Shown here one piece after another: positions 9,922 to 20,842 of a stretch of DNA of 64,000 nucleotides. The number at the start of each line of letters is the position of its first letter. The first letter of the stretch is position 1. The position numbers were made by a program, and so were the translations under genes. This DNA comes from Mesostigma viride (lineage: Eukaryota > Streptophyta > Mesostigmatophyceae > Mesostigmatales > Mesostigmataceae), in assembly GCA_009746045.1 (NCBI GenBank), contig RPFO01000448.1, positions 3,498,049-3,562,048 of the forward strand, read 5' to 3'. The notes under the pieces are model-generated. The model was not told the origin of the DNA. It was given only the letters and a program-made list of their open reading frames with translations, and did not search any database.

Positions 9922-12059
9922 TCGGATTTCTCTGAAAATAGTTTATTAAACAGAATGCGGGAAAGAAAGGGCCGCCACAACCTTGTGGCTGTACATGCAG
10001 AAAGGCTTGTTAGACGAATGGGGACGGCTTGTTGTTTACCGGGGAATCCTACTGGCAACTAGCTTTGCCTTTTGTAAGTCAGGCGCCGTTTGTTTGAACG
10101 GCCGGCCATGTGTTGAATGCTGACGGAAGTTGCGTCAAAAAGCTGTAACAAAATCTGATGTAACCAGCACTCACCAATTGATTGGTGTGCTGCTTGGTTG
10201 GGTAGTGTGTTCAGGGTTGCATTCGAAGAGTACACATGGCCTGACAGCTCAGACGTGTGACAGATGAGCTGGCTGGCTGAATTATTAAATTGTCAGCGTT
10301 AGGATATTTCTGGTTTTGCCGTTTTCCATTTTGACGGTAGGCTTGATAAGCATGGTCGGCGGGTTGTGACCCGTAATTGTTTCTTTGAATGTGCTCACTG
10401 AAGCAGTATGCGCGGCCTCGCTGCTATGGCGGCGGGGCTAAAGAAAATTAGGCAAAGACCCCGTCCTTGCCTGCTATGAAGTCGCGGGCTTTGCGACTTC
10501 ACGGCAGGTAGGGGCGGTTTGAACGGAACGGAAATTTCGCGTTACCAATGTGCCAAGTGGTTCTGGTTGGCACCTTGCTGGGCAGCGTCTCGGTGGTCAT
10601 AGAAAGTGGGCTGGGCGCCCCGCCCCGGCTGCTGGTAATTCCAGCAGCGGAGCCAATCATGTCGACTAAGAAGTCCGCAGCTGATGCGGAAACTGTGCGA
10701 AGGTCAATAGATTAATTTGGATTCCATGAGACTGCGCTGGTAGTCAGTCAGCGGCCCACCGCCTAGGGCGCTGCATGGCGCTGCCTTCGGCTTGGTGCGC
10801 GGCCCTTTTTTGTTATGGGCCAGCGAGGGATATAAGGGTGACGCGCGGCCGGCTAATTTCTTGCGTTCCGGAAGAAAATATATTTGCAAAATTCCCACAA
10901 AAGGAACCGAGTATCGGAAAGGCGTCTCGGCTGACAGTGGCAGTGTCTGGCCTTGTCGTCTCTCCCTGCTCAGCACCCGGCAGGTAGCGGTTCAAACCCT
11001 GGTGGCGTCGGAATGCGAATTTTCTGGGTTTTTATCCGGAATAATATTTTGCTGAGGCGGCTCCGCGGATTCGCTAACCTTTTATTGTCGGGCCCCTTAG
11101 GGGGTTATTATAGCCTTGTGCGGGCTGAGTCGCCATGAAGGAGATGTTGCGACACGCCCCACTTTGTGGTCTTTTATGGAAGCGGCTACCCTCGAGGCTG
11201 CTCGGAAGAGGGGGGGGGTCTTCTCCTTTTCTTTGTTCACTGTTATTGGGGCAACAGTGATCCTATCAAGTTTTGTTTCCTGAGCGGCGACAGTGCGGGG
11301 GAGGAGGGTAATGGCGCCAGGGACTGGGGTGGATCGGGGGGCTCTTGCTCCTGCATGCGAGGGAGACGAGATGACTACTTAAACCTGCCTTTGGCAGGGG
11401 CTCTACTCATTGTTTTCAATCAAATGCTGGTTTTCTTGGGAGCTCAAGTGTCATAATCGGATTTCTCTGAAAATAGTTTATTAAACAGAATGCGGGAAAG
11501 AAAGGGCCGCCACAACCTTGTGGCTGTACATGCAGAAAGGCTTGTTAGACGAATGGGGACGGCTTGTTGTTTACCGGGGAATCCTACTGGCAACTAGCTT
11601 TGCCTTTTGTAAGTCAGGCGCCGTTTGTTTGAACGGCCGGCCATGTGTTGAATGCTGACGGAAGTTGCGTCAAAAAGCTGTAACAAAATCTGATGTAACC
11701 AGCACTCACCAATTGATTGGTGTGCTGCTTGGTTGGGTAGTGTGTTCAGGGTTGCATTCGAAGAGTACACATGGCCTGACAGCTCAGACGTGTGACAGAT
11801 GAGCTGGCTGGCTGAATTATTAAATTGTCAGCGTTAGGATATTTCTGGTTTTGCCGTTTTCCATTTTGACGGTAGGCTTGATAAGCATGGTCGGCGGGTT
11901 GTGACCCGTAATTGTTTCTTCCCACCCATCCCACCCTTGGGGGGCTCTTGCTCCTGCATGCGAGGGAGACGAGATGACTACTTAAACCTGCCTTTGGCAG
12001 GGGCTCTACTCATTGTTTTCAATCAAATGCTGGTTTTCTTGGGAGCTCAAGTGTCATAA
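9922..12059. mobile_element. unknown element in tandem: full copy plus internally deleted copy
   Basis: Full copy 9922-11,456 (1535 bp) consists of A (464 bp, begins TCGGATTTCTCTGAAAATAG), B (950 bp) and C (121 bp, ends GCTCAAGTGTCATAA). It is followed directly by A' (11,457-11,920), an 18-bp C-rich linker, and C' (11,939-12,059), so the second copy lacks B. No terminal inverted repeats and no convincing ORF were seen. A GC hairpin CCTGCC-TTT-GGCAGG lies in C. Head-to-tail copies without inverted ends could fit a rolling-circle (Helitron-like) or replication-slippage origin, but the ends do not match the TC...CTRR rule well. Confidence 0.6.
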
Positions 12060-12174
12060 GTATATTTGCATCGTTGAATATATATATGTAGACTTTCATA
12101 CTTCCAACGGCCGTTGGCGTTGGGAAATTCCCAGCTGCTGACTTCCATTCTTCGGTCAATCCATGGTGCGCGGG
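12060..12174. repeat. 115-bp direct repeat flanking the insertion, right copy
   Basis: Right copy of 9804-9918. It continues uninterrupted into TGTGTTGTGTTGCAG, the 3' splice site of intron 1, so this copy keeps the original intron end while the left copy keeps the original intron start. Confidence 0.9.
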
Positions 12175-12189
12175 TGTGTTGTGTTGCAG

Positions 12190-12945
12190 GAGGAGGATGT
12201 GGCGCCGCAAATGAACCTGCAGCAAAAACTCATCAAGTCAACCCTCTCGGAGCTCCATGAACTCATTACGGCGCGCTTCCCGGAATTCGCCATTCACGTC
12301 CATACATGGGCCTGGCAGCACCACGCTTACAAGGAGTGCATTGACGTGATGCCGCTGGGAACGGTGGTGGTCCTGATGGACTACTCGGAGAACTATTCGG
12401 ACCACCTGCAGAAACAGTTGCAGGCGCAGTACTGGTACCCAAGTAGTTACGTCCTGATGCCGGTGATCGTGATGTACCGTGATCCCGTATCGCTGGAAAT
12501 CAAAAGGGTGAAGCACGATTACATGGGGAAGGACGTACCGAGGAATGCCCAGACCCTGGAGTTCGTGATGAAGAATACCCTTAACGTGCTGAGGGAGGAG
12601 GGGGTGGAGGTGAGGAACTGGATCAGTTGGTCCGACAACTGTAAGGAGCAGTTCCAATCCCGGTATGTGTTGGCGATGGCTGCGGACCTGCTCGAGGCCG
12701 ACCCCGACTTGGAATCATTGGAGTGGAACTACTCGTGTGCAGGACATGGGAAGGGGGAGTCGGACGGGGAGGGGGGGACGGTCAAAAGCATCCTCAAAAG
12801 AGCGCAGATGCAGGAGGACAATCGGAACCTGAATACGGTGGAGGCACTGGTGGCCTACCTGAACCGGGATTGGAGAACCGGCAAAGACTCGAGTCGACCA
12901 TCGGCACAATCGGACGTGGTTCGACGGGCATTTCTTCTCGATAAC
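12190..12945 (+). CDS. transposase-like protein, core exon (ENYS / HGKG motifs)
   Basis: 252 codons between acceptor GTTGCAG (ends 12,189) and donor GTAAG (12,946), both phase 0. Likely catalytic-type motifs are VVLMDYSENYS, WSDNCKEQFQ and, about 40 residues later, HGKGESDGEGGTVK. Acidic residues in the first two and the His/Lys/Glu/Asp of the third are arranged like an RNase H-fold (DDE-type) nuclease. The protein family, as I recall it, is a domesticated or mobile transposase group with no firm biochemical role. The exon is intact. An ATG at 12,163 lies in the intron and is not a real start. The open frame continues past the donor only as intron read-through. Confidence 0.65.
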
Positions 12946-13247
12946 GTAAGTAAAGACAGTTGCTTTCTGGTGGTCAAGTGCAGTTCTATAATTTGTCTCT
13001 GGTTACACTTTACAGAGGACAGCTTCCTTGATGCAGTTTGAAGTTTCATAAGGCCAACGGCCGTTGGAGCTGGAAAATCGTATAATTGTTGAGTGCCAAC
13101 GGCCGTTGGAGTTGAGAAATGTACTTATATAAAGTTTCCAAGGGCCAACGGCCGTTGGAGTTGGGAAATCTTATAATTGTTGAGTGCCAACGGCCGTTGG
13201 AGTTGGGAAATGTGCTGTGATGTTGTTTCATGGATTTACAATTGCAG
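12946..13247 (+). other. intron 2 carrying four CCAACGGCCGTTGG palindromes
   Basis: Donor GTAAGTAAAG, acceptor TTTACAATTGCAG. Four exact palindromes start at 13,054, 13,096, 13,145 and 13,187, alternately followed by GAGTTGGGAAAT-type and preceded by ATAATTGTTGAGTG-type sequence, so the intron is itself built from a short repeated module. Confidence 0.75.
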
Positions 13248-13915
13248 ATTCTCACGTCCGGTAAGGAGCGAGGCCCGATCCGAGATATCTCCACGGCACA
13301 CCAGTGGCGACTGGACAAAAAGGGCGAGCGGGTCGAGGTGGTAAAGCTCAGGCGTTTTTCATGCTTCAGTTGTGCGGAGTGCCGAGAGGGCAAGTGGACG
13401 ACATGCCCAAACGATTGGAGCAGCTCGTCGTGGACTGTAAAACTCCAGGCGAGTAAGTCGCGGAACCCCACGCGATATCCGGGAACCCGCCTGAACCACG
13501 TTCAAACGGCAAGAAACGAGTTGGGGCGTGGTTTGCAGGAGGGGGAGGCCGTCGCAGTCGCATCTGAGAGGGGGCACAAGGACCATGTGCCCGACCACCC
13601 GTACTGGTTGGCGAAAGTTGTTCGAGTCGCCCACCAACTCGACAAGGATGAGTGTTTAAACAAACATACAGGGGGGGGGGCGAGGTTTTTAAGAAAGGCA
13701 ACTGGGTAATGTACGTAAAATACTTCGAGAGGTGCTCCTCCTCCGGATCGGACGCCCGACGCTTCTTCTGGAACCCAGACGACCGAGAACCCTTAACTGC
13801 AATCGTGTGCTACCTGAGCGTCGCAAAGGTCACGAAGGGCAAGTGGGAAGGACATCCGGACAACACGCGACAGGGCTGGTTCACAATTGCGAAGAAGGTG
13901 GACGCCGAAATTACG
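13248..13915 (+). CDS. transposase-like protein, C-terminal exon(s)
   Basis: It starts after ATTGCAG (13,247) in phase 0. It encodes a Cys-rich segment (CFSCAECREGKWTTCP) followed, after a possible small intron around 13,437/13,453-13,538 (acceptor GTTTGCAG), by EGEAVAVASE and HPYWLAKVV, then FKKGNWVMYVKYFER. The frame changes at a run of ten Gs at about 13,671-13,680, again a homopolymer. The exon ends at donor GTACG (13,916), phase 0. The Cys-rich finger plus a small beta-rich YWLAKV domain fits the C terminus of the family suggested for the core exon. The internal splice choice is uncertain. Confidence 0.5.
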
Positions 13916-14011
13916 GTACGTCATTCCAAACATTACTGTGTAAAATTGGTGTTTGTATGTCGCATGTGTTTTTTTGTCGACGGTCGTTCACCTTACTAAT
14001 GTTACATACAG

Positions 14012-14032
14012 GGCAATCAGCCTATACTTTAG
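14012..14032 (+). CDS. transposase-like protein, last short exon
   Basis: After acceptor GTTACATACAG (ends 14,011) the phase-0 frame reads GNQPIL then TAG at 14,030. This gives a clean end to the gene, joining codon ACG at 13,913. Splice-site quality is modest, so the exact terminus is tentative. A further CCAACGGCCGTTGG lies at 14,075, just downstream. Confidence 0.4.
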   Translation, partial: GNQPIL

Positions 14033-14233
14033 CTTGGCTGCATGGCGCATGTCGCATATCTTAATTTCTCAAAGCCAACGGCCGTTGGACTTACGAAACT
14101 GGACAAGTGCCAAGTGCGGATTAGGTACTAAAATGGGCATTCTTGTTGAGGATGACCAGTTGTGTTTATATATTTTTGCATGGTGGCGGATGACTTGGCG
14201 TGTTGTTGCATTTTTACATACGGGTGTATGGTA

Positions 14234-14272
14234 GGCCTTAAACCCTAAACCCCTACACTCCTAAACCATATT
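14234..14272. repeat. short CCCTAAA telomere-like tract
   Basis: CTTAAACCCTAAACCCC followed by a degenerate CTCCTAAACC. Two CCCTAAA-type units plus decayed ones match the plant/green-algal telomere C-strand. It is interstitial, followed by G+T-rich repeats rather than a chromosome end. Confidence 0.4.
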
Positions 14273-14279
14273 TACCCTT

Positions 14280-16060
14280 ATATGTTGGGTGTGTTGTGTG
14301 AATGTTGGGTATGTGTGTTGGGGCGTGTGTGTTGTGTGTGTGTGTTGGGTGCATTCATGAAGGTGCGGGGGCGTGTAGGGTGTGTGCAAAGTGTCTTGTG
14401 TGTTGATGTTGGGTGTGGGGGGGGGAGGTACATGTGTGTTGTGTGTGTGACTTAGTAGGTGTGTTGTGTGTGTGACTTAGGTGTGTGTGTTGTTTGTGTT
14501 GGATATGTGTTGTGTGTGTGTGTGTTGTGTGTGTGTAGGGTGTCTTGTGTGTTGGTTTCTTGTTTTTAGTAGGTGTTGGGTGTGTGTATGTCGGGTGCAA
14601 ACATAGTGTGTGTGTGTGTGTTCGGTATGTGTGTTGGGTGTCTTGTGTGTGTGTGTTCGGTATGTGTGTTGAGGCGTGTGTGTGTGCTCTGTGTATGTAT
14701 GTTGTGTGTGTGTGTGTTGGGGCGTGTGCGTGTGTGTGTTGTGTGCATGTTAATTGTCATGTATTGGTGTTGAGTGTGAGGGGGGGATGGACGTGTGTGT
14801 TGTGTGTGACTTAGGTGTGTTATGTGTGTGTTGTGTGTGACTTAAGTGTGTAGTGTGTGTGTTGTGTGTGTTGGATGTGTGGTGTGGGTGTGGGTGTGGG
14901 TGTGTGGGTGGGTGGGGGGGGGGCCAAGTGTCTTGTGTGTTGGTATTGGGTTTGTGTGGGGGGGTGTACGTGTGTGTTGTGTGTGACTTAGGTGTGTTTT
15001 GTGTGTGTTGTGTGTGATCGACCTAGGTGTGTGTTGCGTGTGTGTGTTGGGTGTACATGTGTTCATAAAGGGTGTGGGTGTGTGTAGGGTGTGTGCAAAG
15101 TGTCTTGTGTGTTGGTGTTGGGTGTGGGGGGGGGGAAAGTACGTGTGTGTTGTGTGTGTGACTTAGGTGTGTTGTGTGTGTGTTGTTTGCATGTTATTGT
15201 TGGTGTTGTGGGGGGGGGGGATGTACGTGTACGTGTGTTGTGTGTTGGTGTCTTATTTTTAGGTGTTGGTGTGTGTGTCGTGGGTGCAAACATTGTGTGT
15301 GTGTGTGTGTTGGGTGTGTGTTGGGTGTCTTGTGTGTTTGGTGTTTTTGGTAGGTGTTGTGTGTGCGTGTTTTCGGTATGTGTGTTGGGTGTCTTGTGTG
15401 TGTGTGGTATGTGTTTGGGTGTTGTTGTGTGTGCAGTGTTGGGGCATGTGTGTGTGTGTGTTGGGGCATGTGTGTGTGTTGTGGCATGTTAATTGTCATG
15501 TGTTGGTGTTGTGTGTGTGGGGGGGGGGGATGTACGTGTGTGTTGTGTGTTACTTAGGTGTGTTATGTGTGTGTTGGGTGTGGGTGTCGTGGGCCGACCG
15601 GTGCAAACATTGTGTGTGTGTGTGTGTGTTGGGTGTGTGTTGGGTGTCTTGTGTGTTGGTGTCTTGTTTTTAGTAGGTGTTGTGTGTGCGTGTTTTCGGT
15701 ATGTGTGTTGGGTGTCTTTTGTGTGTGTGGTGTGTGTTTGGGTGTTGTTGTGTGTGCAGTGTTGGGGCATGTGTGTGTGTGTTGGGGCATGTGTGTGTGT
15801 GTGTTGGGGCATGTGTGTCAGTGTGTGTGTTGTGGCCTGTTAATTGTCATGTGTTGGTGTTGTGTGTGGGGGGGCGGGATGTACCTATGTGTTGTGTGTT
15901 ATAACAACTATACTTAGGTGTGTTATGTGTGTGTTGCGTGTGTGTGTTGGGTGTGTGTTGCATGGCTGTCTTGTGTGTTGGTGTCTTGTTTTTAGGTGTT
16001 GGTGTGTGTCTTGGGTGCAAACATAGTGTGTGTGTGTGTTGGGTGTGTTGTTCGTGTGTG
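14280..16060. repeat. G+T-only region with (GT)n and long-period repeats
   Basis: The top strand is almost purely G and T for about 1.8 kb: (TG)n, TTGGGTGTGTG words and runs of up to about 11 Gs. It also contains longer recurring modules such as TTAATTGTCATGTGTTGG (about 14,750, 15,490 and 15,840), TTTTCGGTATGTGTGTTGGG (about 15,370 and 15,690) and GGTGCAAACATTGTGTG. Val/Cys-rich open frames here are composition artefacts. Confidence 0.9.
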
Positions 16061-16185
16061 TATGAAAATATAGAAAATTGTTATATTTGACGATAGTCAT
16101 AGTGTACTACTAAAAACTTGTACATACATATGCTGGAATGATTTTCTTTTTACTATTTCATTCACTATTGCTTATTTCTTCACAC
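16061..16185. other. AT-rich junction between GT-rich and CA-rich DNA
   Basis: About 125 bp of AT-rich sequence (AAAATATAGAAAATTGTTATA; TTTCTTTTTACTATTTC) separating the G+T top strand on the left from the C+A top strand on the right. No gene. Confidence 0.7.
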
Positions 16186-18046
16186 ATGTACATGCACGCA
16201 AGGGGCGGCTGCACATACACGTACACACACCGCGCACGCAAGGGGCGGCTGCACACACACGTACATCCACCGCGCACGCAAGGGGCAACTGCACACACAC
16301 GTACATACACCGCGCACGCAAGGGGCGAGTGCGCACACACGTACATACACCGCGCACGCAAGGGGCGGCTGCACACACACGTACACACACCATGCACGCA
16401 AGGGCCGGCTGCACTCACATGTACATACACCATGCACGCAAGGGGCGGCTGCACACACACGTACACACACCATGCACGCAAGGGCCGGCTGCACTCACAT
16501 GTACATCCACCGCGCACGCAAGGGCCGGCTGCACACACACGTACATACACCGCGCACGCAAGGGGCAACTGCACACACATGTACATACACCGCGCAACCA
16601 CGGGGCGGCTGCACACACACGTACATACACCGCGCACGCAAGGGGCGGCTGCACACATACGTACCTACACCGCGCACGCAAGGGGCGACTGCACACACAT
16701 GTACATCCACCGCGCACGCAAGGGCCGGCTGCACACACACGTACACACACCATGCACGCAAGGGCCGGCTGCACACACACGTACATACACCGCGCACGCA
16801 AGGGGCGGCTGCACACACACGTACCTACACCGCGCACGCAAGGGGCGGCTGCACACACACGTACACACACCATGCACGCAAGGAGCGACTTCACGCACAG
16901 GTACACACACCATGCACGCAAGGTTCGGCTGCACACACATGTACATCCACCGCGCACGCAAGGGGCGAGTGCAAACACATGTACATACACCGCGCACGCA
17001 AGGGGCAACTGCCCACACATGTACATCCACCGCGCACGCAAGGGCCGGCTGCACTCACATGTACACACACCGCGCACGCAAGGGCCGGCTGCACACACAC
17101 GTACATACACCGCGCACGCAAGGGGCAACTGCACACACACGTACACACCATGCACGCAAGGGGCTGCTGCACACACACTTACACTCACCATGCACGCGAG
17201 GGGCGGCTGCACACACACGTACACACACCGCGCACGCAAGGGACGGCTGCACACACACGTACATACACCGCGCACGCAAGGGGCGGCTGCACTTACATGT
17301 ACACACACCACGCACGCAAGGGGCGGCTGCACACACACGTACATACACCGCGCACGCAAGGACCGGCTCCACTCACATGTACATCCACCGCGCAACCACG
17401 GGGCGGCTGCACACACACGTACATACACCGCGCACGCAAGGGGCTGCTGCACACACACTTACACACAAAATGCACGCTTGGGGCGACGGCACTCACATGT
17501 ACATACACCGCGCACGAAAGGGGTGGCTGCACACACACGTACATCCACCGCGCACGCAAGGGGCGGCTGCACACACACATACATACATGCACCATGCACG
17601 CAAGGGGCGAGTGCACACACATGTACATACACCGCGCACGCAAGGGGCAACTGCCCACACATGGACATACACCGCGCACGCAAGGGGCGGCTGCACACAC
17701 ACGTACCTACACCGCGCACGCAAGGGGCGAGTGCACACACACGTACACACACCGCGCACGCAAGGGGCTGCTGCACACACACGTACACACACCATGCACG
17801 CAATTGCCGGCATGCACACACACGTACATCCACCGCGCACGCAAGGGGCAACTGCACACACACGTACACACACCGCGCACGCTTGGGGCAGCTGCACTCA
17901 CATGTACACACACCGCGCACGCTTGGGGCGGCTGCACACACACGTACCTACACCGCGCACGCAAGGGGCGGCTGCACACACACGTACATACACCGCGCAC
18001 GCAAGGGGCGGCTGCACACATACGTACACACACCGCGCACGCAAGG
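16186..18046. repeat. 40-bp satellite, block 1
   Basis: About 46 tandem 40-bp monomers. Each joins CGCAAGGGGCGGCTGCACA to CACACGTACATACACCGCGCA. Common variants change CGGCTG to CAACTG, GCAAGG to GCTTGG, ACATACACC to ACACACACC or ACATCCACC, and CGCG to CATG. The unit contains no stop in any of six frames, and because 40 is not a multiple of 3 every frame stays open, giving spurious His/Thr/Arg-rich frames (plus) and Cys/Val-rich frames (minus). The block ends at the target site of element A. Confidence 0.97.
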
Positions 18047-18475
18047 AGTTGAATGCCCTTCGCCGCTGGCTAGCACGCCGGCGATGGAGACGGGATTTTT
18101 GTTGTTTGGGGAACCGATTGTGGGAGGCTGAGCCCGCAGCCGCCACTGATTGCTATTGAACCCTTGCAGCTGGCCAGGCCGCAAGGAGCTCAGCGGCGCG
18201 GCGCTAACCGATAAGGCATGCTCGAGCCTCTAACCCGAGACTACCGGTAGGCTACCCGATAGTGCATGCTCGAGCCTCTAACCCGAGACTACCGGCACTC
18301 AGCGGATCTGTGCTACCGAGGGCGACGGTTCTCTGACCGTCCCGGCGCGCACTGGCTTCCGTACCTTGCTTAGGCACCGACTAGCATCTAGACACCAATC
18401 TTTGATGCCCACCTGACTAGGCGCCCAGGCCGGCGACTACCGGCCAGCGGATAGATGCCACTCGGGAGCACAACT
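18047..18475 (-). repeat. element A LTR (3' LTR in element orientation)
   Basis: 429 bp, AGTTGAATGCCC...GGGAGCACAACT. It contains a 32-bp internal direct duplication (GCATGCTCGAGCCTCTAACC and following) near 18,218 and 18,264. The ends form the inverted pair AGTTG/CAACT instead of the usual TG/CA. Confidence 0.93.
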
Positions 18476-18812
18476 CCCATACTTTCTTTTTAAATAATTA
18501 TCATAAATTATTTAAAGCGAGGGGCAATAGGGTAGCACTGACCCTACGTACGTTCAAGTAGAGAAACACGTAACGGCACACTGACCGTCCCCAAATCCTA
18601 AACCCCAAGGAGGGTGCCCTACGCTGGGATCTGAGCACGCCAAAAACACCCGGGCTTTGCTCCCGGCCTCCTTTTCTACTTGGGTGCAACTGCACCACAT
18701 GCATCATTATTAGGCACACTGGCCGCCTGTCAGGTCTAGGGAAATGTATTCACAGATGAAAGAAGCGCCCATTCCCATGCAAAAAGACGACAGGTCACAC
18801 GGTAAAAAAAAC
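18476..18812 (-). other. element A 3' untranslated region
   Basis: 337 bp between the RNase H stop and the 3' LTR, with no ORF of interest. The segment next to the LTR supplies the likely polypurine tract. Confidence 0.7.
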
Positions 18813-20842
18813 TCATGTCATCATGAGCTGCCGCAGCAGCTTGTACTGAGGCCCCGACAGCATCGCTGGCTTGGTCAAGGCATCGGCAATATTCTCGCTC
18901 TCGGGGATCCACCGCCGCTCATCCAACACCGTGGCGGACTCGGCCAACACAAGGTAATCTAGTTTGGTGGTGGAGGCGAGCGGGTTATTCAGAAACTCAA
19001 TTATTGACTTGCTATCTGTGCACAGCCGCATGCGGAGCGACAGCGCCACGCGGGCCTTATCCGCAATCCATTGCAAAAGATGCTGCACATAACACGCATG
19101 GTCGACAGCGGAAATGAACGCGCGACACTCCGCGCGATTGCTGTCTACCACTACCCGCTGATGGATGCGGCTATACCAGTCGACAATAGTGGGCTGCCCA
19201 GTGGGGCTATCAAGAAAAAAGATGGCCGCCTCCCGCGCGCGCAGCTGCGTGATGGTACGCGACTCCAGGTTCGCGTCAGAGTAAATGGTCATTGCCACCG
19301 GGCGGGTGATATCAACCCCCCACACGCGCAGGCCCGGTGACGCCAAGACTTGCGTCCGAAGATGCTGCGCTCCCATGCCCGCAAGCACGGCGTCGGGCGC
19401 ACGCGCGTAGATGGACAGGTCGGGTCGCACCGTGCCCGCGAGCCACCCCAGCTGGCCGCGCAATTGCGGTCCCGCGGACGCATCCAGCCGCTCAGGCAGC
19501 GATTGCGCGAGCTTGTCGGCGTATTCCTGCTTGGCCGCCATGTCAATGCACCAGCCAACCGGTGTGCGGTGCAAAGTGTAGGTTAGGCCACAGAAAGGGA
19601 CGGGGGTGTCGGGGTCCAGCCACAACGTGCGGCTAGTGGGCAAAAGCTTGGCCACAGCGGTTATGAACTGCCGGACCCACGCCCGGGGTCCAATAAGCCG
19701 CCAGTCATCCCCATGCCATTGCATGAACGCGGGCTCGTGTGGGTTGGGTGTGTGGATGTGAAAGAGGTTGCTATCGATGCGGGAAAACACCGCCCCCATG
19801 CTAGCAAAGATGCGTTCAGCCGTCTTGCGAAAGATGATGGGGCTAGACTGCAGGCCCTCCACACCAAGGAGAAGCCGCAAGTACACACACCGCAGCTCCC
19901 CCTGCCACACCAAAGGGACCTTGACCACATACACCGTGCCACGCCACACTTCCTCGGCCACTGCCGGGTCGCTATGGAGAAAGGCCCGCTGAAAATCTGA
20001 GCAGGCCATGGCATAGTCCAACCCCCGATCCAACAGCCCCAAGAACACCGATGTTAACACCCGGCTAGTGGTCTGCGACAGCCCGGGCGTAAACAATTCC
20101 TCCTCCGACAACTCAGACGAGCCCCTAAACTCCGTGACACAGGGCCGTACATGAAATGTGACAGGGTCAGTGGGGAGGACCTGCTTATACTTGAGCACAA
20201 ACTTCAAGTTCAGCTTTACCGCCCCTTGCGGCACCTCCATCAACTCCCCATACACCCCATACATCGCCCACTCCAGCTGCGCGCGCAAGAAAGCCGCGCG
20301 CCACTTATGGAACTTGACAGGGTCACGGCAGTCCTCCTTAAACTGCGGATAACTAACAGGAGATTTAGTGGCGATGCTCCAGGGAAAAATGCCAAGACTG
20401 CTGGGGTGACACTTCTGCGGCTGCGTGACATCGGCTACCAGCGGCTCTGCCGTATATTCCGCCCCGCGAATGGCCCCTACTGCAGTGGCATAATCCTCAG
20501 GGTGATTAATAGCCTCGGGGGGACCCCGGCCCGTGAGGGCTGCAAGCGCTACGTGATATTGGTACAAGCCTATGCTCCCCACCCCCTCGAGGGTCACCAA
20601 GCCGGCTGACACAGAAAACCCGGGGAGGGAAACAAAAGGGTTACCTATGAGGGTGATCCCCTTGTAACCCTCTAGCACTTGCACAGGGACATCTACCCCT
20701 AGGATGGGCATGAGCACCTGCCCAGCCACCTTATAGGCCCGCTGCCCGTCAAACCCCGCAACCTCCTTCCAACTACTGGGCAGCAAAGGGTAATAGGCCT
20801 CGGCCGCCGCCGGGCTCGTGATAGACACCCTGCCATGGTATC
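18813..20842 (-). CDS. element A pol: protease (rest), reverse transcriptase, RNase H
   Basis: 671 codons from the first ATG (20,828); the frame really joins the integrase ORF by a -1 step near 20,828-20,830. Protease remainder: VSIT, then GQVLMPILGVDVPVQVLEG and LIGNPFV (residues 36-65), the retropepsin flap and second-half signature. RT: SDFQRAFL (Asp278), GVEGLQSSPIIF (322-333) and the catalytic box WHGDD (371-375). RNase H: Asp518 (YSDANLESR), Glu567 (AECRA), Asp605 (CTDSKS) and Asp649 in NIADALTKP, the Ty1/copia-type ending. All RT and RNase H acidic residues are present. It copies element RNA to cDNA and should be made as part of a Gag-Pol polyprotein. The ORF is intact from its start to the stop, consistent with a young copy. 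Confidence 0.9.

Larger units (their letters stand above)
9796..12189 (+). other. intron 1 with a 2.1-kb insertion
   Basis: The donor GTAAG at 9796 and acceptor GTGTTGCAG ending at 12,189 are both phase 0. The intron's own sequence (9804-9918) is repeated at 12,060-12,174, so without the insertion the intron would be about 137 bp. Each copy contains one CCAACGGCCGTTGG (9848 and 12,104). Splicing this intron would still restore the frame into the exon at 12,190. Confidence 0.65.

Noticed and set aside
10615..10660. rRNA-like word GGTAATTCCAGCAGC
   Set aside because: Only a short partial match within a local palindrome (GCTGCTGG...CCAGCAGC); the surrounding sequence is not rRNA.
14545..16026. 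Val/Cys/Gly-rich and His/Thr/Pro-rich short ORFs in the GT-rich region
   Set aside because: Composition artefacts of (GT)n and G-runs; overlapping in several frames.
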